Assembly: GCF_049999945.1 (NCBI RefSeq)
Contig: NZ_JBLYUB010000011.1
Span: forward strand, 144,749-208,748
Source of the DNA: Planosporangium spinosum
GTDB lineage: Bacteria; Actinomycetota; Actinomycetes; Mycobacteriales; Micromonosporaceae
Direction: 5' to 3'
Length of the DNA stretch: 64,000 nucleotides
Within the stretch, counting starts at the first letter, position 1. Each line of letters starts with the position of its first letter. Below the pieces are notes generated by a model that worked only from the letters and a program-made list of their open reading frames with translations, was not told the DNA's origin and did not search any database. A program made the position numbers and the translations under genes. This document shows positions 34,646-42,687 of the stretch, piece after piece.

Positions 34646-35652
34646 ACCGACCGCCGCACGGTGCGCATCACCACGATGAAGAACGGCGCGCCGAAGAACG
34701 CGGTCACCACCCCGATCGGGACCTCCGCCGGGGCCAGCACGAGCCGTGCGGCGAGGTCGGCGAACGCCAGGAACGCGCCGCCGAACAGCGCCGACAGCGG
34801 CAGGATCGCGCGGTAGCTGGAGCCGACCAGCAGCCGTACGGTGTGCGGGACGATGATGCCCACGAACGCGATCAGGCCCGACACCGCCACGGCCGCCGCG
34901 GTGCCCAGCGACGCGGCGACGATCAGCAGGTACCGGGTCCGCTTCGGGTGGGCACCCAGGCTCGCGGCCTCCTCGTCGCCGAGGGCCAGCACATCGAGCG
35001 ACCTGCCGTGCGCGATGATCACCGCCGCGGACACCGCCACGTACGGCAGCATCATCAGCACGTCGTGCCAGCCGGCGGTGGCCAGCCGCCCCAGGATCCA
35101 GGAGTACACCTCCCGGATCGCGTCCGCGTTGCGCTGCTGCAGGTACGTCTGGCCGGCGGTGAGGAAGGCGCTGACCGCCACGCCGGCCAGGATCAGGGTC
35201 GCCGGCGTGCGGTAGCGGTTGCCCGCGGCGCCGAGCAGGTAGGTCAGCGCCACCGCCGCGAGCGCGCCGGCGAAGGCCGCCGGCGGGACGGCGAGGGAGA
35301 CCCCGGCGGCGCCGGAGCGGTGCGTGAACCCGATCACCGCCGTCGCGCCCAGCCCGGCGCCGGCGGCGACACCAAGCAGGTACGGGTCGGCCAGCGGATT
35401 GCGGAACACGCCCTGGTAGCAGCCCCCGGCCAGGGCGAGGGTGGCGCCGACGAGCAGCGCCAGCACCACCCTTGGCAGCCGCAGTTCGGTCACGACCGCC
35501 GCCTCGCGCGGGGTCAGTCCACTGTGCAGGTGCAGCAGTTCCAGCCCGACGTCGACCGGTGACAGCCGCAGCGGGCCCAGCGCGAGGCCGGCCAGCGTCG
35601 CGGCTCCGACCGCCCCGACGCCGGCCAGCACCCACCGGACTCGTCCGGTCAC
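34642..35652 (-). CDS. btuC: ABC transporter permease (vitamin B12 type)
   Basis: 336 aa FecCD-family permease with about ten helices. Seen: LRLPRVVLALLVGATLALAGGCYQGVFRNPLADPYLLGVAAGAGLGA near the N-terminus and HPKRTRYLLIVAASLGTAAAVAVSGLIAFVGIIVPH in the coupling region. GTG 35652 overlaps the stop of the binding-protein gene (GTGA); upstream codons of the frame belong to that gene. Confidence 0.9.
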   Translation of the reverse strand: MTGRVRWVLAGVGAVGAATLAGLALGPLRLSPVDVGLELLHLHSGLTPREAAVVTELRLPRVVLALLVGATLALAGGCYQGVFRNPLADPYLLGVAAGAGLGATAVIGFTHRSGAAGVSLAVPPAAFAGALAAVALTYLLGAAGNRYRTPATLILAGVAVSAFLTAGQTYLQQRNADAIREVYSWILGRLATAGWHDVLMMLPYVAVSAAVIIAHGRSLDVLALGDEEAASLGAHPKRTRYLLIVAASLGTAAAVAVSGLIAFVGIIVPHTVRLLVGSSYRAILPLSALFGGAFLAFADLAARLVLAPAEVPIGVVTAFFGAPFFIVVMRTVRRSV

Positions 35653-36518
35653 GCCGCGGGGACCTTGGCCACCGCGTCGGCCACGGCGCGCAGCAGGTCG
35701 ACGGTGCGCGGGCCCCAGCGCGAGGCGATGTCGTCGTCGAGGCCGTACACCCGGCCGTTCTTCACGGCGGCGACCTCGGTCCAGCCGGGGCGGGCCGCGA
35801 CCGTGGCGGCGCTCTGCTGGCAGCACTTCGTGTCGGCCAGGAAGATCAGGTCCGGGTTGGCCTTGACCACGGCCTCGGCCGACAGCTGCGGGTAGTCGTC
35901 GGTCGCGCTGTCGGCGATGCTGGTCAGCCCGGCCAGCGACAGAATCGAGCCGACGAAGGTACGGGAGGTGGCCGAGTAGAACGTGGGGTCCAGCTCCCAG
36001 TAGTACGTGAGCGGCTTGGCGCGCTTCGGCAGGCCCTTCGCGAGGGTGTCGATGTCGCTCTTCATGCCGGACACGACGGCCGCGGCCTCCTTGTCGTGAC
36101 CGGTCAGCCGGCCGAGGTCGGTCAGCTCGCGGTACGTGTCGTCGAGCGTCTTGGCCGCCGGCGCCAGGTACACCGGAATCTTGAGCGCCTTAAGCTGGTC
36201 GACGATCGTGTTGGTGTCGTTGGAGAGCACCACGAGGTCGGGGTTGCGGGCGGCGATCGCCTCCGCGTTCGGCTTGAAGCCGGACAGGTCGGTCTTCGGC
36301 GCGTCGGCCGGGTGGTTGGACTGGTCGTCCACCGCCGTAACCTGCTTACCGGCGCCGATCGCGTACAGCATCTCGGTCGCCGTCGGCGCCAGCGAGACGA
36401 TCCGGGTCGGGCGCGCGGACTCCGCCGGCTCCGGGGATTCGGCCGGTGAGCCGCATGCGGCCAGGGCGAGCGTTACGGCGGTGACCAGGGTCGCCACCAG
36501 GGTTGAACGGCGGTGCAT
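35649..36518 (-). CDS. btuF: Lipoprotein substrate-binding protein (vitamin B12 type)
   Basis: 289 aa helical-backbone binding protein. The signal peptide ends in the lipobox LAAC with C22 as lipidation site. RIVSLAPTATEMLYAIGAGKQVTAVDD and PDLVVLSNDTNTIVDQLKALKIPVYL are typical of BtuF/FhuD-type proteins. ATG 36518 is preceded by AGGAGGACAG, which can be hidden in a hairpin. First gene of the btuFCD operon, directly behind the cobalamin riboswitch. Confidence 0.9.
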   Translation of the reverse strand: MHRRSTLVATLVTAVTLALAACGSPAESPEPAESARPTRIVSLAPTATEMLYAIGAGKQVTAVDDQSNHPADAPKTDLSGFKPNAEAIAARNPDLVVLSNDTNTIVDQLKALKIPVYLAPAAKTLDDTYRELTDLGRLTGHDKEAAAVVSGMKSDIDTLAKGLPKRAKPLTYYWELDPTFYSATSRTFVGSILSLAGLTSIADSATDDYPQLSAEAVVKANPDLIFLADTKCCQQSAATVAARPGWTEVAAVKNGRVYGLDDDIASRWGPRTVDLLRAVADAVAKVPAA

Positions 36519-36543
36519 CTGTCCTCCTGTACGGCGAGGACAG
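36519..36543 (-). promoter_or_regulatory. Shine-Dalgarno-sequestering hairpin of btuF
   Basis: Perfect 8-bp arms CTGTCCTC and GAGGACAG (minus strand) with a nine-base loop enclose most of the AGGAGG site directly before the btuF ATG. This would block translation when the riboswitch is occupied. Confidence 0.7.
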
Positions 36544-36559
36544 GCGCCACCCCGGGCGG

Positions 36560-36725
36560 GCACCGAGGTGTCACGCCCGCGAGGCACCCCTCCTCGGGGG
36601 CGCGGTTCGCGACCGGCTGCGCAGGCGACCTGGCTCGTCCCCACCGGCCTCGGTGGCCGGCGGGGCATAACAGTTGCGGGACAGCACCGGAATCACACCG
36701 GCTTCGCTGCGTCAGCGGTCTCTTG
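36560..36725 (-). promoter_or_regulatory. Cobalamin (adenosylcobalamin-type) riboswitch
   Basis: Minus-strand RNA upstream of btuF contains GAAGCCGGTGTGATTCCGGT followed by GCTGTCCCGCAACTGT, the conserved core of cobalamin riboswitches, and further on GAGCCAGGTCGCCTGC, the B12 box. GC-rich helices connect these. Boundaries are approximate. Bound cobalamin should repress btuFCD, with the hairpin at 36519-36543 as expression platform. Confidence 0.88.
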
Positions 36726-36743
36726 AGCAGGACAGTAGCGAAG

Positions 36744-37535
36744 TCACAGCACCTGAGGCCATTCAATGCCCTTGTCGGCGCCGGTGACATGCCTAATAGG
36801 CCCACCCAGCGTCGGCTCCACCATGGTCTTCTTGATCACGGTGTTCGTGGCGATCAGCTTGTACCCGTCGGCCGACGCGTACCGCGCGGTCGCCCACTTG
36901 TTGACCCCGACCTTGTGGATCTTGGTGAGCTTGTACGTCTTCGCGAACTCGCTCATCCGCTTCAGGAACGCCTGCGCCTGACGCAGCAGCTTGGCCAACT
37001 GGGCGGCCACCCGCGCGGCCCGGCCGGCCGCCACCGCCGCCTCGGCGGCACCCGCGCCGGCCCCGGCGACCACCGACGCGCCAGCGGTGATCCATGACGA
37101 CGCCAGCGCCACGATGATCGTGATGATCAGCCATGCGATCAGCTCGCGGACGATCTGTTCGACCAGATCCTGCGCCTCCTGGGCGCCCTCGGCCGCCACG
37201 TCGAGCAGCTCGGCCGTACCCCGGAAGTGGTCGGCCGCCTCCCGCAGGGACGCGGTGATCTCGGTCATCTCCGCCGCGAACGCGCTCGCGGCCGGTCCCT
37301 CCCAGGCGGCGAGCACCTTCGCGCGGGCCAGCTCCTCGCTGGTCGCCATGTCGCCGAGCTTGGTCGCGGCCGTCCGCCACGCCTCGGCCTTGGTGCGCAG
37401 CTGTTCCGGGTCGCCGGTGACCTCGTCGAGCGGGTGCGCCAGGAACTCCACGATCGGCTTGATGATGTGGTACGCCTCGCCGGCGGGGCCGAGCCACTGC
37501 TCGATCCGCTCGGCGCCGGACGGTGCCCGGGTCAC
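36744..37535 (-). CDS. WXG100-like protein with membrane segment and C-terminal domain of unknown function
   Basis: 263 aa. Residues 40-125 form a helical hairpin with W78-E-G80 as in WXG100 proteins exported by type VII secretion. A hydrophobic stretch spans about 133-170, then an Ala-rich coiled segment. The last 60 residues (KIHKVGVNKWATARYASADGYKLIATNTVIKKTM) look like a small globular domain, possibly a toxin tip, but no family is recognised. GTG 37535 overlaps the stop of the junction repeat micro-ORF. Confidence 0.7.
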   Translation of the reverse strand: MTRAPSGAERIEQWLGPAGEAYHIIKPIVEFLAHPLDEVTGDPEQLRTKAEAWRTAATKLGDMATSEELARAKVLAAWEGPAASAFAAEMTEITASLREAADHFRGTAELLDVAAEGAQEAQDLVEQIVRELIAWLIITIIVALASSWITAGASVVAGAGAGAAEAAVAAGRAARVAAQLAKLLRQAQAFLKRMSEFAKTYKLTKIHKVGVNKWATARYASADGYKLIATNTVIKKTMVEPTLGGPIRHVTGADKGIEWPQVL

Positions 37536-37591
37536 TGTGCCATCACCCGTTCGCGACTGCGGGGCTCGCTACGCTCACTCCTCGCGCTCAC
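37532..37591 (-). repeat. 60-bp junction repeat with coupled 19-codon micro-ORF, second copy
   Basis: Same length and frame as the copy at 15120-15179 with 55 of 60 identical bases; peptide VSARSERSEPRSRERVMAQ. It overlaps the upstream EspC-like gene stop and the downstream WXG gene start, both as GTGA. The AGGAGG present in the nuo copy is altered here to GGGTGA, so downstream initiation may depend more on coupling. Confidence 0.75.
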
Positions 37592-37902
37592 CGTGCGGCC
37601 CCCTCGGCGCGGTTGACGGCGTGCGCGTCGGACGTCTCGTACCGGACGCGGATGTCACGGAAGACGTCACCGAGGGCGCTGAACACCTCGCCTCCGCCGC
37701 TGAGCAGGTCGAGGCCGTCGCGGCAGCGCTCGTCGTACGCCGTGTGCACCTCCCGCGACTCCGGCAGCATGCCGAAACTGTCCACGGTGACCCCGGCGTC
37801 GACGAGGGCCGCCCGCGCACCCTCCATCGCGGACGCGATCTGGTCGGCGACCCTGGCGTACTCCGTGAGCGCGTCGAGCTGGACCGACACCTCGTCACTC
37901 AT
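37588..37902 (-). CDS. EspC/WXG100-family small protein, probable type VII substrate
   Basis: 104 aa, all helical, beginning SDEVSVQLDALTEYARVADQIASAMEGARAALVD. Size and helical-hairpin pattern fit the type VII secretion target (EspC-like) family; the WxG motif itself is replaced by an SFGML turn. It is encoded directly before a WXG100-type protein, as expected for a secreted heterodimer. No EccC or other secretion component is in the window. GTG/ATG overlap with the preceding gene. Confidence 0.65.
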   Translation of the reverse strand: MSDEVSVQLDALTEYARVADQIASAMEGARAALVDAGVTVDSFGMLPESREVHTAYDERCRDGLDLLSGGGEVFSALGDVFRDIRVRYETSDAHAVNRAEGAAR

Positions 37903-38462
37903 GCCTCGGCCCCCATGATTTCCACCGCCCGCCTGCCCTGGCTCGGAAGCCCGGAGACGAGCGCACAGAGTGAGTCGTCCCGGAAGCCTACGATGAACCG
38001 CCCCCGGCGGAACACCCCCGCCGGCGCGGCCGCGGCGCCGAGCACCTCCCCGCGGGGCACGGCGAGCACGATCTCCGCCACCTGGTCACTCGGACCGAAG
38101 ATCCGGTTGAACCAGCCCGACTTCCGGGGCACGTCCCGGCGGCTGGCGATCAGCAGCCGCGCGTCGGTCAGCACCAGCAGGGGGCCGAGCGCACCGGCGG
38201 CCTCGTGCACCCGGCGCCCGAGGCTGCCCGGCACGCCGCGGGCGGCGCGGCCGAAGAACAGCCGCTGGCCCAGCTCCCCGGGGTGCGAGCCCAGTCCGAT
38301 CAGGACCGTCGGGTCGAGCAGGTTGAGCAGCTCGTCGCGGACCGAGACGTCCTCGACGGTGCCGGGATCCTGGATCAGAGGCGCCGACAGCAGCAGCTTC
38401 TCCTCCGGTGCCAGCAACGGGCGCAGCATCGGCTCGTGAAAGCTGGTCAGATCGCGTGCCAT
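37899..38462 (-). CDS. Hypothetical protein of the WXG locus
   Basis: 187 aa from ATG 38462, no recognised domain. It is rich in beta-type segments (LLVLTDARLLIASRRDV, VAEIVLAVPRGEVLGAAA, RFIVGFRDDS) reminiscent of PH-like or bPH folds, but this is only impression. It is the first gene of the operon with the EspC-like and WXG genes and overlaps the former by four bases. GTG 38486 and ATG 38474 are alternative starts. Confidence 0.6.
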   Translation of the reverse strand: MARDLTSFHEPMLRPLLAPEEKLLLSAPLIQDPGTVEDVSVRDELLNLLDPTVLIGLGSHPGELGQRLFFGRAARGVPGSLGRRVHEAAGALGPLLVLTDARLLIASRRDVPRKSGWFNRIFGPSDQVAEIVLAVPRGEVLGAAAAPAGVFRRGRFIVGFRDDSLCALVSGLPSQGRRAVEIMGAEA

Positions 38463-38486
38463 GGCGACGAGCATGCCAGGCGGCAC

Positions 38487-38492
38487 TAGTCT
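38487..38492 (+). promoter_or_regulatory. Leaderless-type -10 box (TAGTCT) of the YbaB gene
   Basis: TAGTCT ends six bases before ATG 38499 and no Shine-Dalgarno site is present. It lies between divergent genes only a few dozen bases apart. Confidence 0.5.
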
Positions 38493-38498
38493 GCGGCT

Positions 38499-38882
38499 AT
38501 GGATCTCTCAGAGCTCGCCGACTACGCCTACCGTCAGGTGGAGCGCATCGAACGCATGCAGGCTGACCTCGCCGAGGCCAGCGCGGAGGGAGAGTCCCGG
38601 TCCGGCCGGGTACGGGCCCGCACCGGCCCCGGTGGCGCGGTACTGAACCTGCACATCGAGCCCGCGGCGATGACGCTGTCCCCCACGGACCTCGCGGCCG
38701 AGGTGACCGAAGCGATCACGGCGGCACAGCGCTCCTACGGCGCCATGGCGGACGAGATCATGGCGCCGGTGCTGGGAATGCGGCCGAGCGAGGCGAACGC
38801 CGCCGTGATCGAGGAGGGCCAGCGCCGACTCACGGCCCTGGAGTCCACGATGGATGAACTGGACCGCCGGTACGGTCTGTAG
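38499..38882 (+). CDS. YbaB/EbfC family DNA-binding protein
   Basis: 127 aa with the YbaB pattern: an N-terminal helix (LADYAYRQVERIERMQADLAEASAEGES), a beta-sheet (GRVRARTGPGGAVLNLHIEP) and a C-terminal helix (LAAEVTEAITAAQRSYGAMADEIMAPVLG). YbaB homologues beside WXG100 genes are common in actinobacteria. It is divergent from the WXG operon and could bind their shared upstream region. Confidence 0.75.
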   Translation: MDLSELADYAYRQVERIERMQADLAEASAEGESRSGRVRARTGPGGAVLNLHIEPAAMTLSPTDLAAEVTEAITAAQRSYGAMADEIMAPVLGMRPSEANAAVIEEGQRRLTALESTMDELDRRYGL

Positions 38883-38903
38883 TCAGGCCGTACCGGCGAC
38901 CCG

Positions 38904-39194
38904 CTACGCCTCCGTGTCCGTGTCCCGGTCCTTGGCCCCGGCGTCGTCGTCGCCGGCCAGGGCCGCGCGCAGCCGCGCCTTCTCGTCGGCGCGGCGCCGC
39001 GCCGTACCGGCCATGTGCTCGGCCACCTGGTCGCGCATGCCACGCAGCAGGAACAGCGCGAGCAACGCCGAGACGATGACGGCGACCATCAGCTTGAGCA
39101 GAATGTTGACCTGGACCGGAATCGCGACCAGGATCGCCGCGACCACGACGAACAACCCGACGCGGGCGAGCGAATACTTCAGCATCGGATTCAC
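38904..39194 (-). CDS. DUF4229 family small membrane protein
   Basis: 96 aa from GTG 39194. MLKYSLARVGLFVVVAAILVAIPVQVNILLKLMVAVIVSALLALFLL gives two transmembrane helices, followed by RGMRDQVAEHMAGTARRRADEKARLRAAL, the DUF4229 pattern, and an acidic tail. Function unknown. The start overlaps the stop of the preceding membrane-protein gene (GTGA). In mycobacteria such a gene also lies close to menaquinone genes. Confidence 0.75.
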   Translation of the reverse strand: MNPMLKYSLARVGLFVVVAAILVAIPVQVNILLKLMVAVIVSALLALFLLRGMRDQVAEHMAGTARRRADEKARLRAALAGDDDAGAKDRDTDTEA

Positions 39195-39616
39195 CGCGGG
39201 ACACCCCTGTCTGCTAGCCACCTGATCCCGACGTACCAGAGCACTCCGTAGAGGAGAGCGCTGACCGCCACGCCGACGGCCCCCGAACCCAGCGGGGGCA
39301 GTGCCGCACCGGCGACCGCCGCCACACCGATCCCGACGACCACGGCGAGAAAGGCCGAGACGAGCGCCATCCCGATCCGGCCCCGGACCTCACGCCAGGC
39401 CCGGAACTCCTCGGTGAACAGCCACACCGGCAGGATGCCGGCGAACCAGCCCGAGAGCTGCCCGAAGCGGCCGAGACCGAGCAGGCTGGACACCCCGTCG
39501 ACCACGACCAGCACCACGATCCCCAGAACGAGGCCAGCCACCACCGAGGCGATCAACTCGGCCAGGCGTACCACCCGACCGTCGGCGTCGCGGTGCGGGA
39601 ACGTCGTCTCACTCAT
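39191..39616 (-). CDS. Hypothetical membrane protein
   Basis: 141 aa from ATG 39616 with four hydrophobic helices (LIASVVAGLVLGIVVLVVVDGV, WFAGILPVWLF, MALVSAFLAVVVGIGVAAVAGAAL, VAVSALLYGVLWYVGI). No family recognised. Together with the DUF4229 gene it forms a two-gene unit downstream of mqnE; GTG 39622 is an alternative start. Confidence 0.65.
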   Translation of the reverse strand: MSETTFPHRDADGRVVRLAELIASVVAGLVLGIVVLVVVDGVSSLLGLGRFGQLSGWFAGILPVWLFTEEFRAWREVRGRIGMALVSAFLAVVVGIGVAAVAGAALPPLGSGAVGVAVSALLYGVLWYVGIRWLADRGVPR

Positions 39617-39666
39617 GCCCACATGAGGGTACGCGACCGTGCCGGCGCGCCTTCGCCCGCGCCCCT

Positions 39667-39698
39667 GGCCCCGGTACGCGCCCCCTGCGGCCGGGGCC
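39667..39698. terminator. GC-rich stem-loop after mqnE
   Basis: GGCCCCGG (39667-39674) and CCGGGGCC (39691-39698) can pair over a 16-base loop, 13 bases after the mqnE stop. Such arms are common by chance in this GC-rich DNA, so the call is weak. Confidence 0.3.
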
Positions 39699-39710
39699 GG
39701 CGGTGACCCG

Positions 39711-40880
39711 TCAGGCCCAGACCTGCTGCGGGACGGCGCGCCGCTCGGCCAGCGGGGTGGGCGCGTCGTACTCGCGCACGATCTCGTAGCGGGTGTTGCG
39801 CTCGACCGGCCGGAACCCGGCGTCCTGGATGAGGGTGAGCAGATCCTCGCGGTGCATGGTGTTCGGCGTGCCGTAGCTGTCGGCGTCGTGAGTGATCTTG
39901 TACTCGACGACCGAGCCGTCCAGGTCGTCCACGCCGAAGTTGAGCGACAGCTGCGCCACCGACAGGCCGTGCATCACCCAGAAGCACTTGACGTGCGGCA
40001 CGTTGTCGAACAGCAGCCGGGAGACGGCGAACGTCTTCAGCGACTCCGCCGGTGACGCCATCGTGGTCTGCGCCTGGATCCGGTTGCGGACCTTCCCGTC
40101 GGCCGAGTCGACGAAGTCGTGCTGGTAGCGCAGCGGGATGAAGACCTGGAAGCCACCGGTCTCGTCCTGCAGCTCACGCAGGCGCAGTACGTGGTCCACG
40201 CGGTGGCGGGGCTCCTCGATGTGGCCGTACAGCATCGTGCTCGGGGTCTTGAGGCCCTTGGAGTGCGCCAGCCGGTGGATACGCGACCAGTCCTCCCAGT
40301 GGGTGGCGTGGTCGACGATGTGCTGGCGGACCTCCCAGTCGAAGATCTCGGCACCACCGCCGGTCAGCGACTCCAGGCCGGCGTCGATCAGCTCGTCGAG
40401 GATCTGGCCGGCCGGCAGGCCGGAGATCTTCTCGAACCAGTGGATCTCGGTCGCGGTGAACGCCTTGAGGTTCACGCCCGGCAGCGCAGCCTTCAGTTCG
40501 CGCAGCACCCGCGGGTAGTACTTCCACGGCAGCGTCGGGTGCAGACCGTTGACGATGTGCAGCTCGGTGAGCTGCTCGCCCTCCATCTGCTTCGCCAGCC
40601 GGACGGCCTCCTCGACGCGCATCGTGTACGCGTCCTTCTCCCCCGGCTTGCGCTGGAAGGAGCAGTACGCGCAGGACGCCGAGCACACGTTGGTGAGGTT
40701 GAGATGCCGGTTGACGTTGAACATCACCCGGTCGCCGTTCTTCTCGGTGCGGACGTGGTGGGCCAGCCGCCCCAGCCACACCAGGTCGTCGCTCTCGTAC
40801 AGGGCGATGCCGTCCTCGCGGGTCAGCCGCTCGCCGGCGTACACCTTGGCCTCAAGTTCGCGCTTGCGCCCAGCGTCCAC
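39711..40880 (-). CDS. mqnE: Aminofutalosine synthase
   Basis: Radical SAM enzyme joining SAM-derived adenosyl to the chorismate-derived enolpyruvate in the futalosine pathway. CSASCAYC gives C66, C70 and C73; ELHIVNGLHPTLPWKYYPRVLRELK and GGGAEIFDWEVRQHI are MqnE signatures. 389 aa from GTG 40880, which has AGGAGG five bases upstream; the adjacent GTG 40883 is too near that site. It is monocistronic or followed by the two small membrane-protein genes. Confidence 0.93.
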   Translation of the reverse strand: MDAGRKRELEAKVYAGERLTREDGIALYESDDLVWLGRLAHHVRTEKNGDRVMFNVNRHLNLTNVCSASCAYCSFQRKPGEKDAYTMRVEEAVRLAKQMEGEQLTELHIVNGLHPTLPWKYYPRVLRELKAALPGVNLKAFTATEIHWFEKISGLPAGQILDELIDAGLESLTGGGAEIFDWEVRQHIVDHATHWEDWSRIHRLAHSKGLKTPSTMLYGHIEEPRHRVDHVLRLRELQDETGGFQVFIPLRYQHDFVDSADGKVRNRIQAQTTMASPAESLKTFAVSRLLFDNVPHVKCFWVMHGLSVAQLSLNFGVDDLDGSVVEYKITHDADSYGTPNTMHREDLLTLIQDAGFRPVERNTRYEIVREYDAPTPLAERRAVPQQVWA

Positions 40881-40935
40881 CACAACCTCCTGCGAGTACG
40901 GATCTCAAGGTCAGCGTACGTCGCCCGACAGGTCT

Positions 40936-40969
40936 GCCCGAAGGGGAGGTGTGTGCGGTCACTTCGGGC
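40936..40969. other. Stem-loop in the mqnE / NlpC divergent region
   Basis: GCCCGAAG (40936-40943) and CTTCGGGC (40962-40969) form a perfect 8-bp stem; inside and beyond it GGAGGT and ACCTCC offer a competing pairing. It lies about 100 bases before the NlpC/P60 gene and could be a leader structure. No known riboswitch consensus was matched. Confidence 0.35.
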
Positions 40970-41065
40970 CGACCTCCGGGCATTCACCGGCAAGTCTCGA
41001 TCCGTTCCCGCTCTCGGGTTCCCAATGCGACCTGAGTCAGGTAAACACCTGGGAGGGGAGGCAGC

Positions 41066-42514
41066 ATGACACACCAACGGGCACCGCGCGGAGCGCTCCG
41101 CCCTTTCGTCTGGTCGGCGGCGGTATGCACCGCCCTGTGCATGTTCGTCGCGCGCCCGGCATACGCGGATCCGGTACCTCCGGGCGTTCCTGACGCCGGC
41201 TCCCGGCCTGCGGTGACCGGCACCTTCCAGCTTCCCGGCGCCACCCCTCCCGACGGCCTGCCCGCGTCGACGCCGGCCGTCGCGGCCGAGCCGGGCCCAC
41301 TCGGCCAGCGGATCATGACGGAGAGCATCGCCCTGGAGACGGCCGGCCAGAAGCTACGCACGTACGACGCCGACCTCGCCGAGGCGCGGCGCGCCGCCGA
41401 GGTGACCGGGCCGGCCCTCGACCGGGCCACCAGGGAGCTGTCCGACCTGCGGGAGCGCGCCGGCCACGAGGCCGGGGAGGCCTACAAGGCGGCGACCGCG
41501 CTCGGCCCGCTCGGCGGGTACGCCTCCGACCTGCACCAGCTGTCGGTGCTCGCGCCCGGCATCGGGCAGCAGCCGGGCAGCCAGGCGACCGTCCGTGACC
41601 TCAGCCGCGCCGAAGAGGCGGCGCGCACCGCCGAGACCGCCCACCGGGCGGCGACCGCCCGCATCGACGACCTGACCCACGAGCGCGACACCGTCAAGAC
41701 CGACTTCGACCGGCGCTCCGCGGCCCTCACCGAGCTGCGCACCCAGAACTCGGTGGAGTACCAGCGGGAGCTGGCCGCCATCGACGCGCAGCAGGCCTCC
41801 CTCGGCGCGGGCATGAACGCCGGCGGGGCGGTCAACGGCAAGATCGCCGGCACGGTCGCGCAGAAGGCCGTCGAGTACGCCAAGAGCAAGCTGGGTCGCC
41901 CGTACGTGTGGGGCGCCGAGGGGCCCGACTACTTCGACTGCTCCGGCCTGGTGCTCTGGTCCTACCAGCGGGCCTCCGGCAACCCCAACGTCCTCCCCCG
42001 GGTCGCCAACGACCAGTACTGGGCCACCCGCGGCCGCGAGGTGGCGGTCGGCCAGTTGCTCCCCGGTGACCTGCTCTTCTTCGCCACCAACAAGTCGGAC
42101 TGGCGCTCGGTCCATCACGTCGCGATGTACGTGGGGAACGGCTACATGATCCACGCTCCGACGACCGGCGACGTCGTCAAGATCTCGCCGATCTGGTGGT
42201 CGGAGTTCTACAAGGCGACCCGTGTCGTGGCGGAGCAGGCTGCTCCCACCCCGTCCCCCACGCCGACGCCGCCGACCACCACCCCGCCCACGTCGGGGCC
42301 GAGCACGCCGGCGCCCAAGCCCACCTGGAGCACGTCGCCGCCGCCGAGTTCGTCGAGCACGTCGCCGCCGCCGAGTTCGTCGAGCACGTCGCCGCCGCCG
42401 AGTTCGTCGAGCGCGTCGGCGTCGGCGTCGTCGAGCGCGTCGGCGTCGTCGAACGCGTCGGCGTCGGCCTCCTCGACCTCCTCGGCCTCGGCGTCCACCG
42501 GCGCGGGTACGTAG
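41066..42514 (+). CDS. Secreted NlpC/P60 peptidoglycan endopeptidase
   Basis: 482 aa. Signal peptide to about residue 35 (PAYADP); coiled-coil region about 80-245 as in RipA-type hydrolases; NlpC/P60 domain about 262-380 with catalytic C292 (DCSGLV), H351 (HHVAMYV) and polar H363; Pro/Thr/Ser-rich tail of about 95 residues with three exact nine-residue repeats. It should cleave stem-peptide bonds at the cell wall, probably held inactive by the coiled coil. GGGAGGGGAGG precedes ATG 41066. Confidence 0.92.
   Translation: MTHQRAPRGALRPFVWSAAVCTALCMFVARPAYADPVPPGVPDAGSRPAVTGTFQLPGATPPDGLPASTPAVAAEPGPLGQRIMTESIALETAGQKLRTYDADLAEARRAAEVTGPALDRATRELSDLRERAGHEAGEAYKAATALGPLGGYASDLHQLSVLAPGIGQQPGSQATVRDLSRAEEAARTAETAHRAATARIDDLTHERDTVKTDFDRRSAALTELRTQNSVEYQRELAAIDAQQASLGAGMNAGGAVNGKIAGTVAQKAVEYAKSKLGRPYVWGAEGPDYFDCSGLVLWSYQRASGNPNVLPRVANDQYWATRGREVAVGQLLPGDLLFFATNKSDWRSVHHVAMYVGNGYMIHAPTTGDVVKISPIWWSEFYKATRVVAEQAAPTPSPTPTPPTTTPPTSGPSTPAPKPTWSTSPPPSSSSTSPPPSSSSTSPPPSSSSASASASSSASASSNASASASSTSSASASTGAGT
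42328..42408 (+). repeat. Three exact 27-bp tandem repeats in the NlpC/P60 gene
   Basis: Units 42328-42354, 42355-42381 and 42382-42408 are identical and encode STSPPPSSS-type nonapeptides of the C-terminal tail. Degenerate GCGTCG/Ser-Ala repeats follow to 42490. Copy number may vary between strains. Confidence 0.9.
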
Positions 42515-42687
42515 CCGCGCGTGCCCGCCCCGGTACGTGGCCACGCCCGGCCGCGGCGGTCGACACCGCGTACGGAAGATCATCACGGCTGCCGCTCCTG
42601 TGTCAGGCACGCGAATATGGGACGGTGTAACGGAGGATCTCCGGCAGCGGGGACGCCACGTGTGGGGCGTAGGCGTGGGAGGTAGGC

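Noticed and set aside
40936..41065. Cyclic-di-AMP (ydaO-type) riboswitch before the NlpC/P60 gene
   Set aside because: Such switches are frequent before wall-hydrolase genes, but the conserved blocks are not present in this 130-base leader; only a simple stem-loop is seen.
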